A stretch of DNA of 64,000 nucleotides from Nocardia brasiliensis (GTDB taxonomy: Bacteria; Actinomycetota; Actinomycetes; Mycobacteriales; Mycobacteriaceae). A program made the translations under genes and the position numbers. The notes below the pieces were generated by a model, which saw only the letters and a list, made by a program, of their open reading frames with translations, was not told where the DNA came from and made no database searches. Location: the NCBI RefSeq assembly GCF_011801125.1, contig NZ_CP046171.1, positions 1,984,001 through 2,048,000 of the forward strand, given 5' to 3'. Numbering within the stretch: position 1 is the first letter of the stretch; each line of letters opens with the position of its first letter. This document shows, one piece after another, positions 45,126-53,243 of this stretch.

Positions 45126-46052
45126 TCAGGCCGCAGGCTCGTAGGTGACTTCCTTGACCCAGGTGGGGTCGCGGCGCAGCAGGGCCTTCGGCACCCGTGC
45201 GGTGATCTTCACCAGTGCGTCGGCGAACAGGTGGTACGGGTGGCTGCGGTCGATCACCCAGCCGCCGTGCATCTTCACGATCTGGTACATCGGCAGCCTG
45301 CGCGCGAACTCGCTGCGCTCACCGACATTGGCGTAGCGCTTCAGCGCCGTGTACAGCTTCTCCTCGTCGACGCCCATCTCGACGATGTTGTCGCGCATCT
45401 TGTTCAGCAGCGGTACGTAACTCAGCACGCCGATGAGCAGCGAGGGCTTCATCCAGCCGCCGACCAGATCGATCAGCAGCTTGCGCACCTGGGAGTGGCC
45501 GAGCAGATCCATCACCGCGAAATCGACGGCGAGATGCCGGGATTCGTCGTTGTTGATCTTCTTGAAGGCCTCCTGGCAGACCGGGTCCTCGATCTCGTCC
45601 ATGATGAATTTGACCAGCGCGCCGTCGAGTGCGACCTCGAGCATCGGGATCACGGTGCCGAGGAACGACAGCGACATGTCGTCGGCGTACTTGTCCAGGA
45701 AGTCGATCACCAGCTTGACGTTCACGTTCGGCTGCGGGATCTCGTCGCCCTCGAGCATGCCCCAGCGGCGCATCAGGGCCAGTTCGGCATTGGCGTGCCG
45801 CTGCTCCTCGGCATGGAAGTAGCGGTAGATCTCGCGCAGCGTCTCGGTGGGCGCCTTCTTGGCCATGGCGGCGAAGCCGCGCGCCCCGACGTTCTCGATC
45901 CACATCAGGTCGGCCATGAACGGCTTGAGCCGGGCGTGCAGTTCGGGCGAGATGGTCTCGGCACCCGGTGCGTCCCAGTCGATGTCGGCCAGCGCCCACT
46001 GCCGATTCTTGATCTTGGTGAGCATGTCGTCGAAGTCCATCGCGATGGCCAT
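45126..46052 (-). CDS. ferritin-like di-iron protein
   Basis: A 308-residue helical protein with two ExxH metal motifs, in HAEEQRHAN (Glu83, His86) and later NDESRHLAVD. This spacing fits a ferritin-like di-iron site such as that of acyl desaturases or N-oxygenases. No signal peptide or clear membrane span is present. ATG 46052 lies one nucleotide after the upstream SDR stop. It stands between the SDR and BVMO genes; I do not recall this gene in the M. tuberculosis mymA operon. It may oxidise the same lipid as its neighbours. Confidence 0.78.
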   Translation of the reverse strand: MAIAMDFDDMLTKIKNRQWALADIDWDAPGAETISPELHARLKPFMADLMWIENVGARGFAAMAKKAPTETLREIYRYFHAEEQRHANAELALMRRWGMLEGDEIPQPNVNVKLVIDFLDKYADDMSLSFLGTVIPMLEVALDGALVKFIMDEIEDPVCQEAFKKINNDESRHLAVDFAVMDLLGHSQVRKLLIDLVGGWMKPSLLIGVLSYVPLLNKMRDNIVEMGVDEEKLYTALKRYANVGERSEFARRLPMYQIVKMHGGWVIDRSHPYHLFADALVKITARVPKALLRRDPTWVKEVTYEPAA

Positions 46053-46053
46053 G

Positions 46054-46959
46054 TCAGACTCCTGTCTTGTCGGTGACCGACGCGGGGTCGGCGGCGGGGG
46101 AGTTGTCCTGGGGCAGTACGCGATCCAGGAGGCCGAGCACATAGGTGTACTGGGCCGGGAAGTAGCGCTTGAGCCGCCAGATCACGTGCGCGTCCAGCTG
46201 CGGCAGCACATAGAGCTGACCGCGGTCGTGCGCGTCGAGGGTGTAGCGGGCGACCGTCTCGGGGGAGAACCCGGTCCAGCGCATCAGGGCGTCGGCGAGC
46301 CGGGCGGACTGCTGGGTGATCCGGCCGTCCTTGGCCACATTGGTTTTCACGAACGTCGGGCACAGCACGGTGACGGCGACACCGGTGCCGCTCAGCTCGG
46401 CGGCCATCGTCTCCGACAGCGCGAGCACGCCCGCCTTCGAGACGTTGTAGACGGCCATCGAGGGCGCGGCGCTGAAGGCCGCGGCGGAGGCGACGTTGAT
46501 GATGCCGCCGCGGCGGGCGGCGCGCAGCTTCGGCGTGAACACCTCGCAGCCGTGCACCACGCCCCACAGATTGATGCCGAGGGCCCACTCCCAGTCGTCG
46601 AAACCGACCTGCCCGACCCGGGTTCCGCCGATGCCGACGCCGGCATTGTTGATCACCAGGGTGATCGGCCGCTCGAACAGTGATTCGGCGAAGCGCGCAA
46701 GGTTTTCCACGTCCGCACGCTGGGCGACATCGCAGCGGAACGCGTGCGCGGCGCCGGGGTGTTTGCGTTCGATCAGGGCGACGGTCTCGTCGGCGCGTGT
46801 CTCGTCGATATCGGCGCAGATCACGTGCCCGCCGCGGGCGGCGATCTCGACCGCGAAGGCCCGGCCGATGCCGCTGCCCGCGCCGGTCACCACCGCTCGC
46901 GCGCCGTGGCTGCGCCGCGGTCGATTGCCCAGTGGCAGTAGGCTTTCCAGTCCGAACAT
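46054..46959 (-). CDS. short-chain dehydrogenase, SadH-like
   Basis: A 301-residue classical SDR. The cofactor motif is TGAGSGIG, NNAG is in VINNAGVGIGG, and the catalytic triad is Ser in NVASAAAFS with Tyr and Lys in YNVSK. A roughly 50-residue C-terminal extension (RLKRYFPAQYTYVLGLLDRVL) is shared with SadH-type proteins of mycobacteria. It would interconvert a lipid alcohol and ketone. Its start is one nucleotide from the LipR-like stop, so the operon is tightly packed. Confidence 0.9.
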   Translation of the reverse strand: MFGLESLLPLGNRPRRSHGARAVVTGAGSGIGRAFAVEIAARGGHVICADIDETRADETVALIERKHPGAAHAFRCDVAQRADVENLARFAESLFERPITLVINNAGVGIGGTRVGQVGFDDWEWALGINLWGVVHGCEVFTPKLRAARRGGIINVASAAAFSAAPSMAVYNVSKAGVLALSETMAAELSGTGVAVTVLCPTFVKTNVAKDGRITQQSARLADALMRWTGFSPETVARYTLDAHDRGQLYVLPQLDAHVIWRLKRYFPAQYTYVLGLLDRVLPQDNSPAADPASVTDKTGV

Positions 46960-46960
46960 G

Positions 46961-47947
46961 TCAGCTCACCTTTTCCGAGACGGGGTGGGAGGCCAGCGCG
47001 GCGGACAGGAAGTCGGCCGCGCGCGTCAGGGCTCGATCGGCCTCGGGTACCAGCAGCGGCAACGCCTGGAAGACGTGCATCTGGCCCGGCCAGATCTCCA
47101 GATCGGCGCTGCCGCCCGCGGCGCGCACCATCGCGCACAGCGCCCGTGCGTCGGCGCGCAGCATTTCGGCGCCGCCGACCTGCACCAGCAGCGGCGGCAA
47201 CGCGATGCCGTCCGGAATGCTCAGCCGCACCCGCGGTGCATCGGCGGGCAGGCCGCGGGTGTACATGGCGGGCATCCGGCGCGCCGCCGCGGCGGTGATG
47301 AGCGGATCCGGTTGCAGCCGTTCCTGTTCGGCGGCCAGGCCAAGGCTCAGATCGAGCAGCGGGGAGAACAACGCGACGCCGGCGGGCGGGGCCATGCCGC
47401 GGCGCCCGTGCTCGACGAGCAGGTCGAGCGCGAGGTGCCCGCCGGCCGAATCACCCGCGATGACTAGGTTTTCCGGCGCGTATCCGTGCTCGAGCAGCCA
47501 GCGGTAGCCCGCCTCGACATCATCGGCCGCGGCCGGGAAACGGTGCTCCGGAGCGAGCCGATAGTCGATGACGAAGACGGGCAGGTTCGTCTTCCTGGAC
47601 AGCTGTGCGGCGAGCGCCCGGTGGGTGCGGGCCGAGCAGATGACGTAGGCGCTGCCGTGCAGGTAGTAGACCGCGCGCGGGCCGAAGGGCACACCGGCGG
47701 CGCGTACCCATTCCCCGCGCACCGAGCCGGACCGGACCGGTGTGACCTGCGTACCGCGCGGCACCGGGCCCCCGACGGCCATGAAGGTGGCGACGAGCTT
47801 GCGAGCGAACCAGACTCCCGGTCCGTTCATCGGCACCGCGCAGTTGAGCTGCCGCAAGCCGAACCGGGTGGCCGTCGCGGCGAGCGTCGCCTGCACCGAC
47901 GGTGCCGTGGGTACGTCGGGAACCGAGGTCCTCGTTGACCTTGTCAT
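46961..47947 (-). CDS. alpha/beta hydrolase, LipR-like
   Basis: A 328-residue hormone-sensitive-lipase-family hydrolase. The oxyanion motif is YYLHGSAYV (HGSA in place of HGGG), the nucleophile lies in GDSAGG, and Asp and His follow in DPLIT and GQMHVF. It is the first gene of the mymA-like operon and corresponds to LipR (Rv3084). It probably releases or transfers an acyl ester for the downstream oxidases. ATG 47947 is chosen because longer frames cross the operator at 47967-47992. Confidence 0.88.
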   Translation of the reverse strand: MTRSTRTSVPDVPTAPSVQATLAATATRFGLRQLNCAVPMNGPGVWFARKLVATFMAVGGPVPRGTQVTPVRSGSVRGEWVRAAGVPFGPRAVYYLHGSAYVICSARTHRALAAQLSRKTNLPVFVIDYRLAPEHRFPAAADDVEAGYRWLLEHGYAPENLVIAGDSAGGHLALDLLVEHGRRGMAPPAGVALFSPLLDLSLGLAAEQERLQPDPLITAAAARRMPAMYTRGLPADAPRVRLSIPDGIALPPLLVQVGGAEMLRADARALCAMVRAAGGSADLEIWPGQMHVFQALPLLVPEADRALTRAADFLSAALASHPVSEKVS

Positions 47948-47966
47948 GTGCCCAGAATCATCGATG

Positions 47967-47992
47967 AATGTGCCAGTTGTCAATGGCACATT
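47967..47992 (-). promoter_or_regulatory. palindromic operator/promoter of mymA-like operon
   Basis: A perfect 9-bp inverted repeat AATGTGCCA-N8-TGGCACATT lies 20 nt before the lipR-like start. On the coding strand its spacer contributes TTGACA, a consensus -35 box, so a bound protein would control the operon directly. Confidence 0.7.
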
Positions 47993-48035
47993 TGTTGCAG
48001 GCTGCTTGAATATGCGTCCTACCTGTGAAAACAAG

Positions 48036-48065
48036 CTGGGTACCAGCAGACCTGCTGGTACCCAG
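48036..48065. terminator. 14-bp palindrome, terminator or operator
   Basis: Perfect arms CTGGGTACCAGCAG and CTGCTGGTACCCAG are separated by two bases. It lies 38 nt after the hydroxyacid dehydrogenase stop and upstream of the mymA-like promoter. It has no T-run. Position favours a terminator; the very short loop also allows a protein-binding site. Confidence 0.5.
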
Positions 48066-48102
48066 TGGGACGATTCGCGTGCCGACGCCTCGAACGGCCG
48101 GG

Positions 48103-49059
48103 CTAGTAGCCGCGTTCCGGATCGACCGGGGCGAGCAACTCCTCGCCCGCGACGAACCGCTCGACGTTCGCGCCGACGTGGTCCGCGAAGGCGGCCATGC
48201 GCAGCTGCGGCGGATTCGAATCATGCGGCGTAACAATGGCATTCGGGAGCACCCAGAGCGGATGTCCGTCGGGCAGCGGTTCCGGATCGGTCACGTCGAG
48301 CCCGGCGCCCGCGATCGACCCGGAGGCCAGCGCGGTGACCAGCGCGTCGGTGTCGATCAGGCTGCCGCGCGCGACGTTGATCACCCACGAGGACGGCTTC
48401 AAGCGCGCGAGCACCTCGGCATCGATGAGCCGGGTGGTCGCGGGCGTGGCCGGCGCCGCGACGACCACGTGGTCGGTGCGCGCCCACACCCTGGAGAGCT
48501 GGTCGGTGGCGACGGTCTCGATCGTGTCGGGGATGCCGGGACCGGTGACCGGACGGCCGGACCGATTCACTGCGATCACGTGCGCGCCGAGCGGGCTCAC
48601 CAGCGGGATCAGCGCGCGGCCGATGCCGCCCGCGCCGACGATGGTGACGGTCTTGCCGCGCAGCGACCCGATGTGCGGCGTGAAGTCCTGCTGCCGCCAG
48701 CTCGCCGCGCGTAACTGCTCGGGCAGGTAGCGCACCCCGGCGAGCAGCAGCATCAGCGCGTGCTCGGCCACGCTGGCGGCGAAAGCGCCTGCGGCGGAAG
48801 TGAATCGGATCTTCGGATGCTTCGCGATGATGCCCGAGTCGAACCACTGCTCGACACCGGCCGCGGGCAACTGCACCCATTCGATCGACTCGGGCAACTC
48901 GTCGGGGAACTGTCCCGGCGTGCCCGACCAGATCAACCCGCGCGCCTCGGACAGCTCGCGCACCTGTGCGCCCGCCTCCACCACGGCCTTCGCCAGCAGT
49001 GCCTGCGGTGGGTCGGATGGTCCGATCGCTATCGCTGCCACGGGTCGGTTCATGGACAT
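48103..49059 (-). CDS. D-isomer-specific 2-hydroxyacid dehydrogenase
   Basis: A 318-residue NAD(P)-dependent enzyme that interconverts a 2-keto and a D-2-hydroxy acid. The Rossmann motif GAGGIGRALIP is near residue 142. The catalytic Arg is in NVARGSLID, Glu in DVTDPEPLP and His in TPHDSN. The ATG has GAAGGAGG 3-4 nt upstream. It is separated from the mymA-like operon by a palindrome, so is likely a single-gene unit. Confidence 0.9.
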   Translation of the reverse strand: MSMNRPVAAIAIGPSDPPQALLAKAVVEAGAQVRELSEARGLIWSGTPGQFPDELPESIEWVQLPAAGVEQWFDSGIIAKHPKIRFTSAAGAFAASVAEHALMLLLAGVRYLPEQLRAASWRQQDFTPHIGSLRGKTVTIVGAGGIGRALIPLVSPLGAHVIAVNRSGRPVTGPGIPDTIETVATDQLSRVWARTDHVVVAAPATPATTRLIDAEVLARLKPSSWVINVARGSLIDTDALVTALASGSIAGAGLDVTDPEPLPDGHPLWVLPNAIVTPHDSNPPQLRMAAFADHVGANVERFVAGEELLAPVDPERGY

Positions 49060-49149
49060 GGACCTCCTTCGAAGCAGCGCGACGGACTCGCGCGGCACCG
49101 TCGATCAGTGCCGCAGCGACGTTATCACCGCTGGCCAGGCGGCCCCGGC

Positions 49150-50124
49150 TCACGCCTGGTCGAGGTCGGTTTCCTGGTCCGGATCGTCGTCGACGTTGTC
49201 GCGGTCGGCCCATTCGAGCAGCGGATCTATCGCGAAGACCGCGTCATCGATGCCCGCGTGCAGATCGCCGAGATCGGCGAAACGGGCGGGCACCGTCTTC
49301 ATGGTGAAGTCCCGTGGATCGATGTCGGGGATCTCGTCCCAGCGAACCGGGGTGGAGACGGTCGCGCTCGGCACGCCGCGCACCGAGTACGCGGCGGCGA
49401 TGGTGTGGTCGCGGGCGTTCTGGTTGTAGTCGACGAACAGCATCTCGGGGTCGCGGTCCTTGCGCCACCAGGTGGTGGTGACGTCGTCGGGCGCACGGCG
49501 CTCGACCTCGCGGGCGAAGGCGAGCGCGGCGCGGCGCACCTGCTTGAAACCCCACTGCGGTGCGATCCGAACGTAGACGTGTAAACCCTTGCCGCCGGAG
49601 GTTTTCGGCCAGCCGACGGCGCCGAGCTCGTCGAGCACCTCGTGCACGACGCCCGCGACCCGCTGCACCCGCGACCACGGGCAGTCCGGCATCGGATCCA
49701 GATCGATCCGCCATTCGTCCGGGCTCTCGGTGTCGGCCGCGCGCGAGTTCCACGGATGGAACTCGACGGTCGACATCTGCACCGCCCAGATGACGTCGGC
49801 CAACTCGTGCACGCAGAGCTCGTCGGCATGTCTGCCGTAGCGGGGGAAGAAGACGCGCACGGTGGGAATCCAGTCCGGCGCACCGGCGGGCAGCCGCTTC
49901 TGATGCACTTTGTCCCCGGCCAGCCCCTTCGGAAACCGATGCAGCATGCACGGCCGGTCGCGCAGCGCGCGCACGATGCCCTCGCCCACGCTCAGGTAGT
50001 ACTGCACCAGGTCGAGCTTCGTCGCGCCGGACTCCGGGAAATACACCCGGTCCGGGTTGCTGATGCGGACTGTGCGGTCGCCGACATCCAATTCGATGGC
50101 CGACGCCGCCGACTTGCTGGCCAC
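49150..50124 (-). CDS. LigD-type polymerase domain protein (NHEJ)
   Basis: A 324-residue stand-alone polymerase/primase domain of the LigD family, which fills gaps and adds nucleotides at DNA ends. The metal aspartates are in RIDLDPMP, the nucleotide-binding motif is SGGKGLHVYV, and the third motif region is in DYNQNARDHT. Ligase and nuclease domains are absent and no ku gene is nearby. The GTG start is 7 nt after a TATCGT box, suggesting a leaderless mRNA. Mycobacteria carry similar stand-alone paralogues. Confidence 0.9.
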   Translation of the reverse strand: MASKSAASAIELDVGDRTVRISNPDRVYFPESGATKLDLVQYYLSVGEGIVRALRDRPCMLHRFPKGLAGDKVHQKRLPAGAPDWIPTVRVFFPRYGRHADELCVHELADVIWAVQMSTVEFHPWNSRAADTESPDEWRIDLDPMPDCPWSRVQRVAGVVHEVLDELGAVGWPKTSGGKGLHVYVRIAPQWGFKQVRRAALAFAREVERRAPDDVTTTWWRKDRDPEMLFVDYNQNARDHTIAAAYSVRGVPSATVSTPVRWDEIPDIDPRDFTMKTVPARFADLGDLHAGIDDAVFAIDPLLEWADRDNVDDDPDQETDLDQA

Positions 50125-50197
50125 GGGTCCGACGATAGTCGATCAACCGCCGCCGACGAGGCCGCGCCGAGTGCATCGATCTGGTATGCATGTGAGT

Positions 50198-50437
50198 ATG
50201 AGCAAGGCGACGCGTGTCACCGTGACGCTGGACCCGCAGGTGGCCGAGTGGGCGAAACAGGCGGCCGACCAGCAGAAACGAAGCCTTTCCTCGGTGATCA
50301 ACGCCTCGCTGCGGTCCGCGCTCGTGCACGACAGCCTGGCCAGGCTCGCGGTCGACGAGGAGGCCGAACGCGCCGCCGCCTACGACGACGTGCACGTCAC
50401 CGAGGCCGCCGAGGCCGACGCCCGCGGCGCGGCATGA
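50198..50437 (+). CDS. ribbon-helix-helix/MazE-like antitoxin
   Basis: A 79-residue acidic protein. The N-terminal TRVTVTLDPQVAEWAKQAA followed by RSLSSVINASLRSAL fits a ribbon-helix-helix DNA-binding fold, and the acidic C-terminus (about 50-79) would bind the toxin. Its stop overlaps the toxin start (ATGA). ATG 50198 is used; an ATG three codons earlier is possible. Confidence 0.8.
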   Translation: MSKATRVTVTLDPQVAEWAKQAADQQKRSLSSVINASLRSALVHDSLARLAVDEEAERAAAYDDVHVTEAAEADARGAA

Positions 50438-50742
50438 GACGCGGACAAATCTGGCGATACTCTCCCGCGCTCAGTGACGGCACGCCGCTGCCGCGGCGCA
50501 TGACGGTGGTGCTTGTCTCCGATTCCGCGGTGATCACCTCGCCGTATCGCTGGCTGCACGTCGTCCCGCTGCGCGAGTCCGACCCCGGCCACGTGCTCGC
50601 CACCTACACCGAGCACGGCTGGGCCGACACACTCGAGCTGCACCGCGCCTACCGTCCCTGGCTCGCCGAACAACTCGGCGAGCTCACGGCCACCGAGTGC
50701 GAGTCTCTCGACGCGCGCCTGCGCGCCACCCTCAGCCTGTAG
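50434..50742 (+). CDS. MazF/PemK-like toxin
   Basis: A 102-residue protein with the MazF/PemK start RRGQIWRYSP and a beta-rich core (MTVVLVSDSAVI, WLHVVPLRESDPG). MazF-type toxins are mRNA interferases. Expected length and the coupled upstream antitoxin support a type II toxin-antitoxin pair. The core is divergent and the conserved arginine and threonine of MazF cannot be placed with certainty. Confidence 0.72.
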   Translation: MRRGQIWRYSPALSDGTPLPRRMTVVLVSDSAVITSPYRWLHVVPLRESDPGHVLATYTEHGWADTLELHRAYRPWLAEQLGELTATECESLDARLRATLSL

Positions 50743-50814
50743 CGCGGCTCCTGCTCCGCCTTGCCAGGCGACGAGCTGAACCGCGGAGGCATCCGGCCGG
50801 ACTCGAGACAGAAC

Positions 50815-52947
50815 CTAGGTGACGGACGCGAGGGCGAACGGCAGGACGGCGTCGGCGCCCGCTCGCCGTAGCGCGTGGGCGGCCAGGGTCAAGGTCCATC
50901 CGGTGTCGGAGAGCGTGTCCACCAGCAGGATCGGTCCCGCGACGCCGGAAAGGTCGGGGACGTCCCAGGAGTCGTAGAGGCCCGCGACGCGGTGCGCGGA
51001 GTTGGCCGCGGAGACCGGCGGACGGTCGGGGCGGGTCGGCAGCGTGCCGAGATCGTCGAGCCGGCCCACCTCGGCGAGGCGCGCGGCAAGGGTCGCGGTG
51101 AGCACCGGGTAGCGCGGGGAGGCCAGGGCCATGACGGAGGTGGGGCGGGTCGCCCAATCCCAGTCGCGCAGTACCGCGATACACGCGTCGAAGACCGCGT
51201 CGGGGATCGGGTCGTCGGGCCCGTCGAGCAGTGCGCGCAGGCGCTGGCCCCAACCGAGATCGGTCAGCCTGCCGAGCACCCGTCCGGTCTCGGCGCCGTC
51301 GGTGATCTTGCCGGACAACGGAATCCCGAGTTTGGCCATGCCCGTCGGCCACTGCTTGCGCGGGCTCAGGTCCAGGCCGGGGCGATCGAGCCGGGCCCGG
51401 GTCGCGGCCACGGCCGCGGCGTCCACCGTGACATCGGGCCGGGTGCCGGTGCAGTTGTCGCAGCGTCCGCAACCGGGCGAATCCGTCGGTGTCGCAGGCA
51501 ATCCCGGATCGTCGAGCTGGCGGCGCAGGAATTCCATCCGGCATTCGGTGGTCGACTGGTAGTCGATCATCGCCTGCTGCTCGACCTCTCTGGCCGCGGC
51601 CAACCGCTCGTAGCGTTCGGTGTCGTAGGTCCACGGCTGCCCGGTGCTGATCCAGCCGCCGCGCACCCGGCGCACCGCCCCGTCCACGTCGAGCACCTTG
51701 AGCACCATCTCCAGGCGGGACCGGTTCAGCTCCACCAGCGGTTCGAGCGCGACGGTGGACAGCGCGCGTTCGGTGTCGAGCGCGTCGAGCACCGCGCGCA
51801 CGATGTGCTCGCGCGGGAAGGCAACGGAGGCAAAGTAACTCCAGATCCGCGCGTCCTCGGGACCGGGCAGCAGCACCACCTCCGCGCGAGCGGTGCCGCG
51901 GCCGGCGCGACCGACCTGCTGGTAGTAGGCGATGGGCGAGGACGGCGCGCCGACGTGCACGACGAAGCCGAGATCGGGCTTGTCGAAGCCCATGCCGAGC
52001 GCCGAGGTCGCGATGAGCGCCTTCACCTCGTTGTTCAGCAGCGCCGATTCCAACGCTTCGCGTTCAGCCGGGTCCGTCTGCCCGGTGTACGCGGCGACGG
52101 TGTGGCCGTGCGAGTTCAGCACGTCGGCCAAGTCGTGCGCGGCGGCGACGGTGAGGGTGTAGACGATGCCGGAGCCGGGCAGCCGGTGCAGCTGGGCGCT
52201 GAGCCAGGCGGTGCGTTCCACCGCGTCGTCGAAGCGCACCACCGAAAGGTGCAGCGACTCACGGTCCAGCGTGCCGCGCAACACCAGGGTGTCGGTGCCG
52301 ATCTGGGTCGCCACGTCGGTGACCACGCGATCGTTGGCGGTCGCGGTGGTGGCCAGGACCGGCACGTCGGAGCCGAGGTCGGCGATGAGGGTCCGGATGC
52401 GGCGGTAGTCGGGCCGGAAGTCGTGTCCCCAGTCCGATACGCAGTGCGCCTCGTCGATCACCACCAGGCCCGCGTCGGCGGCGAGCCGCGGCAGCACCTG
52501 GTCGCGGAAGTCGGGGTTGTTCAACCGCTCCGGGCTGACCAGCAGCACGTCCACCGCACCGGCGGCGACCTGGGTGTGGATCTCGTCCCATTCGGTCATG
52601 TTGCCCGAATTGATGGTCGCGGCAACCACTCCCGCCCGCTGCGCCGCCGCGACCTGGTTGCGCATCAGCGCCAGCAGCGGCGACACGATGACCGTCGGTC
52701 CGCGGCCCGCGCCGCGCAGCAGTTTCGCGGCGATGAAGTACACCGCCGACTTACCCCAGCCGGTGCGCTGCACCACCAGCGCTCGCCGCCGCCGCACCAC
52801 CAGCGCCTCGATCGCGGTCCACTGGTCCTCGCGTAGGCGAGCCTGCGCGCCCGCGAGTTCGCGCAGCAGCGCCTCCGCGCGCTCGCGCAGGTCGGGTGCG
52901 GTGAGGTCGATCGCCGGGACATCGGTCGCCGTGGTCATGGGCTTCAT
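50815..52947 (-). CDS. RecQ-family helicase with PRTase-like tail
   Basis: A protein of about 710 residues. The SF2 helicase core shows RTGWGKSAVYF (Walker A), VIDEAHCVSDWGHDFRPDY (DEAH and the RecQ aromatic loop), TATAND and QVGRAGRG. The RecQ zinc site ends CGRCDNC. After it comes a domain of about 200 residues ending in GPILLVDTLSDTGWTLTLAA, a match to the phosphoribosyltransferase PRPP loop. Such a tail is seen in some actinobacterial RecQ proteins; its role is unclear. The start is uncertain (ATG 52947 or 52938; neither has a strong ribosome site). Confidence 0.88.
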   Translation of the reverse strand: MKPMTTATDVPAIDLTAPDLRERAEALLRELAGAQARLREDQWTAIEALVVRRRRALVVQRTGWGKSAVYFIAAKLLRGAGRGPTVIVSPLLALMRNQVAAAQRAGVVAATINSGNMTEWDEIHTQVAAGAVDVLLVSPERLNNPDFRDQVLPRLAADAGLVVIDEAHCVSDWGHDFRPDYRRIRTLIADLGSDVPVLATTATANDRVVTDVATQIGTDTLVLRGTLDRESLHLSVVRFDDAVERTAWLSAQLHRLPGSGIVYTLTVAAAHDLADVLNSHGHTVAAYTGQTDPAEREALESALLNNEVKALIATSALGMGFDKPDLGFVVHVGAPSSPIAYYQQVGRAGRGTARAEVVLLPGPEDARIWSYFASVAFPREHIVRAVLDALDTERALSTVALEPLVELNRSRLEMVLKVLDVDGAVRRVRGGWISTGQPWTYDTERYERLAAAREVEQQAMIDYQSTTECRMEFLRRQLDDPGLPATPTDSPGCGRCDNCTGTRPDVTVDAAAVAATRARLDRPGLDLSPRKQWPTGMAKLGIPLSGKITDGAETGRVLGRLTDLGWGQRLRALLDGPDDPIPDAVFDACIAVLRDWDWATRPTSVMALASPRYPVLTATLAARLAEVGRLDDLGTLPTRPDRPPVSAANSAHRVAGLYDSWDVPDLSGVAGPILLVDTLSDTGWTLTLAAHALRRAGADAVLPFALASVT

Positions 52948-53220
52948 CGTGCCCGACGGTACCGACACCTGCGGCGCGCGTCGCGTCCGCCCGTCCGCCG
53001 CGCCGGTCGCGGGGTGCACTACCACCGAGCGACGCGACACGCCGAATCTCGTGCGAAACGGTCGGTATATCAGTGGTTCGGAAACTCGCGGTGTGCTTTA
53101 CACTGCCTGAATTGCCGCGTCGTCGCCGGGTCCGCTTCGGCGTCAGGCGCCGGTGTTCACCGCATCAGGTGCGCTTTTCGTGGAGATACGAGGATTAGTC
53201 GACGCCGAGGACTTGTCGCA

Positions 53221-53243
53221 ATGAGCGAACGGAGCGAGCGAAC
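53221..53243 (+). repeat. MSERSER dispersed element, copy 2
   Basis: This copy matches 7841-7863 at 21 of 23 bases. Here it supplies the start codon and first seven codons of the diguanylate cyclase gene itself and not of a separate leader frame. Confidence 0.6.
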
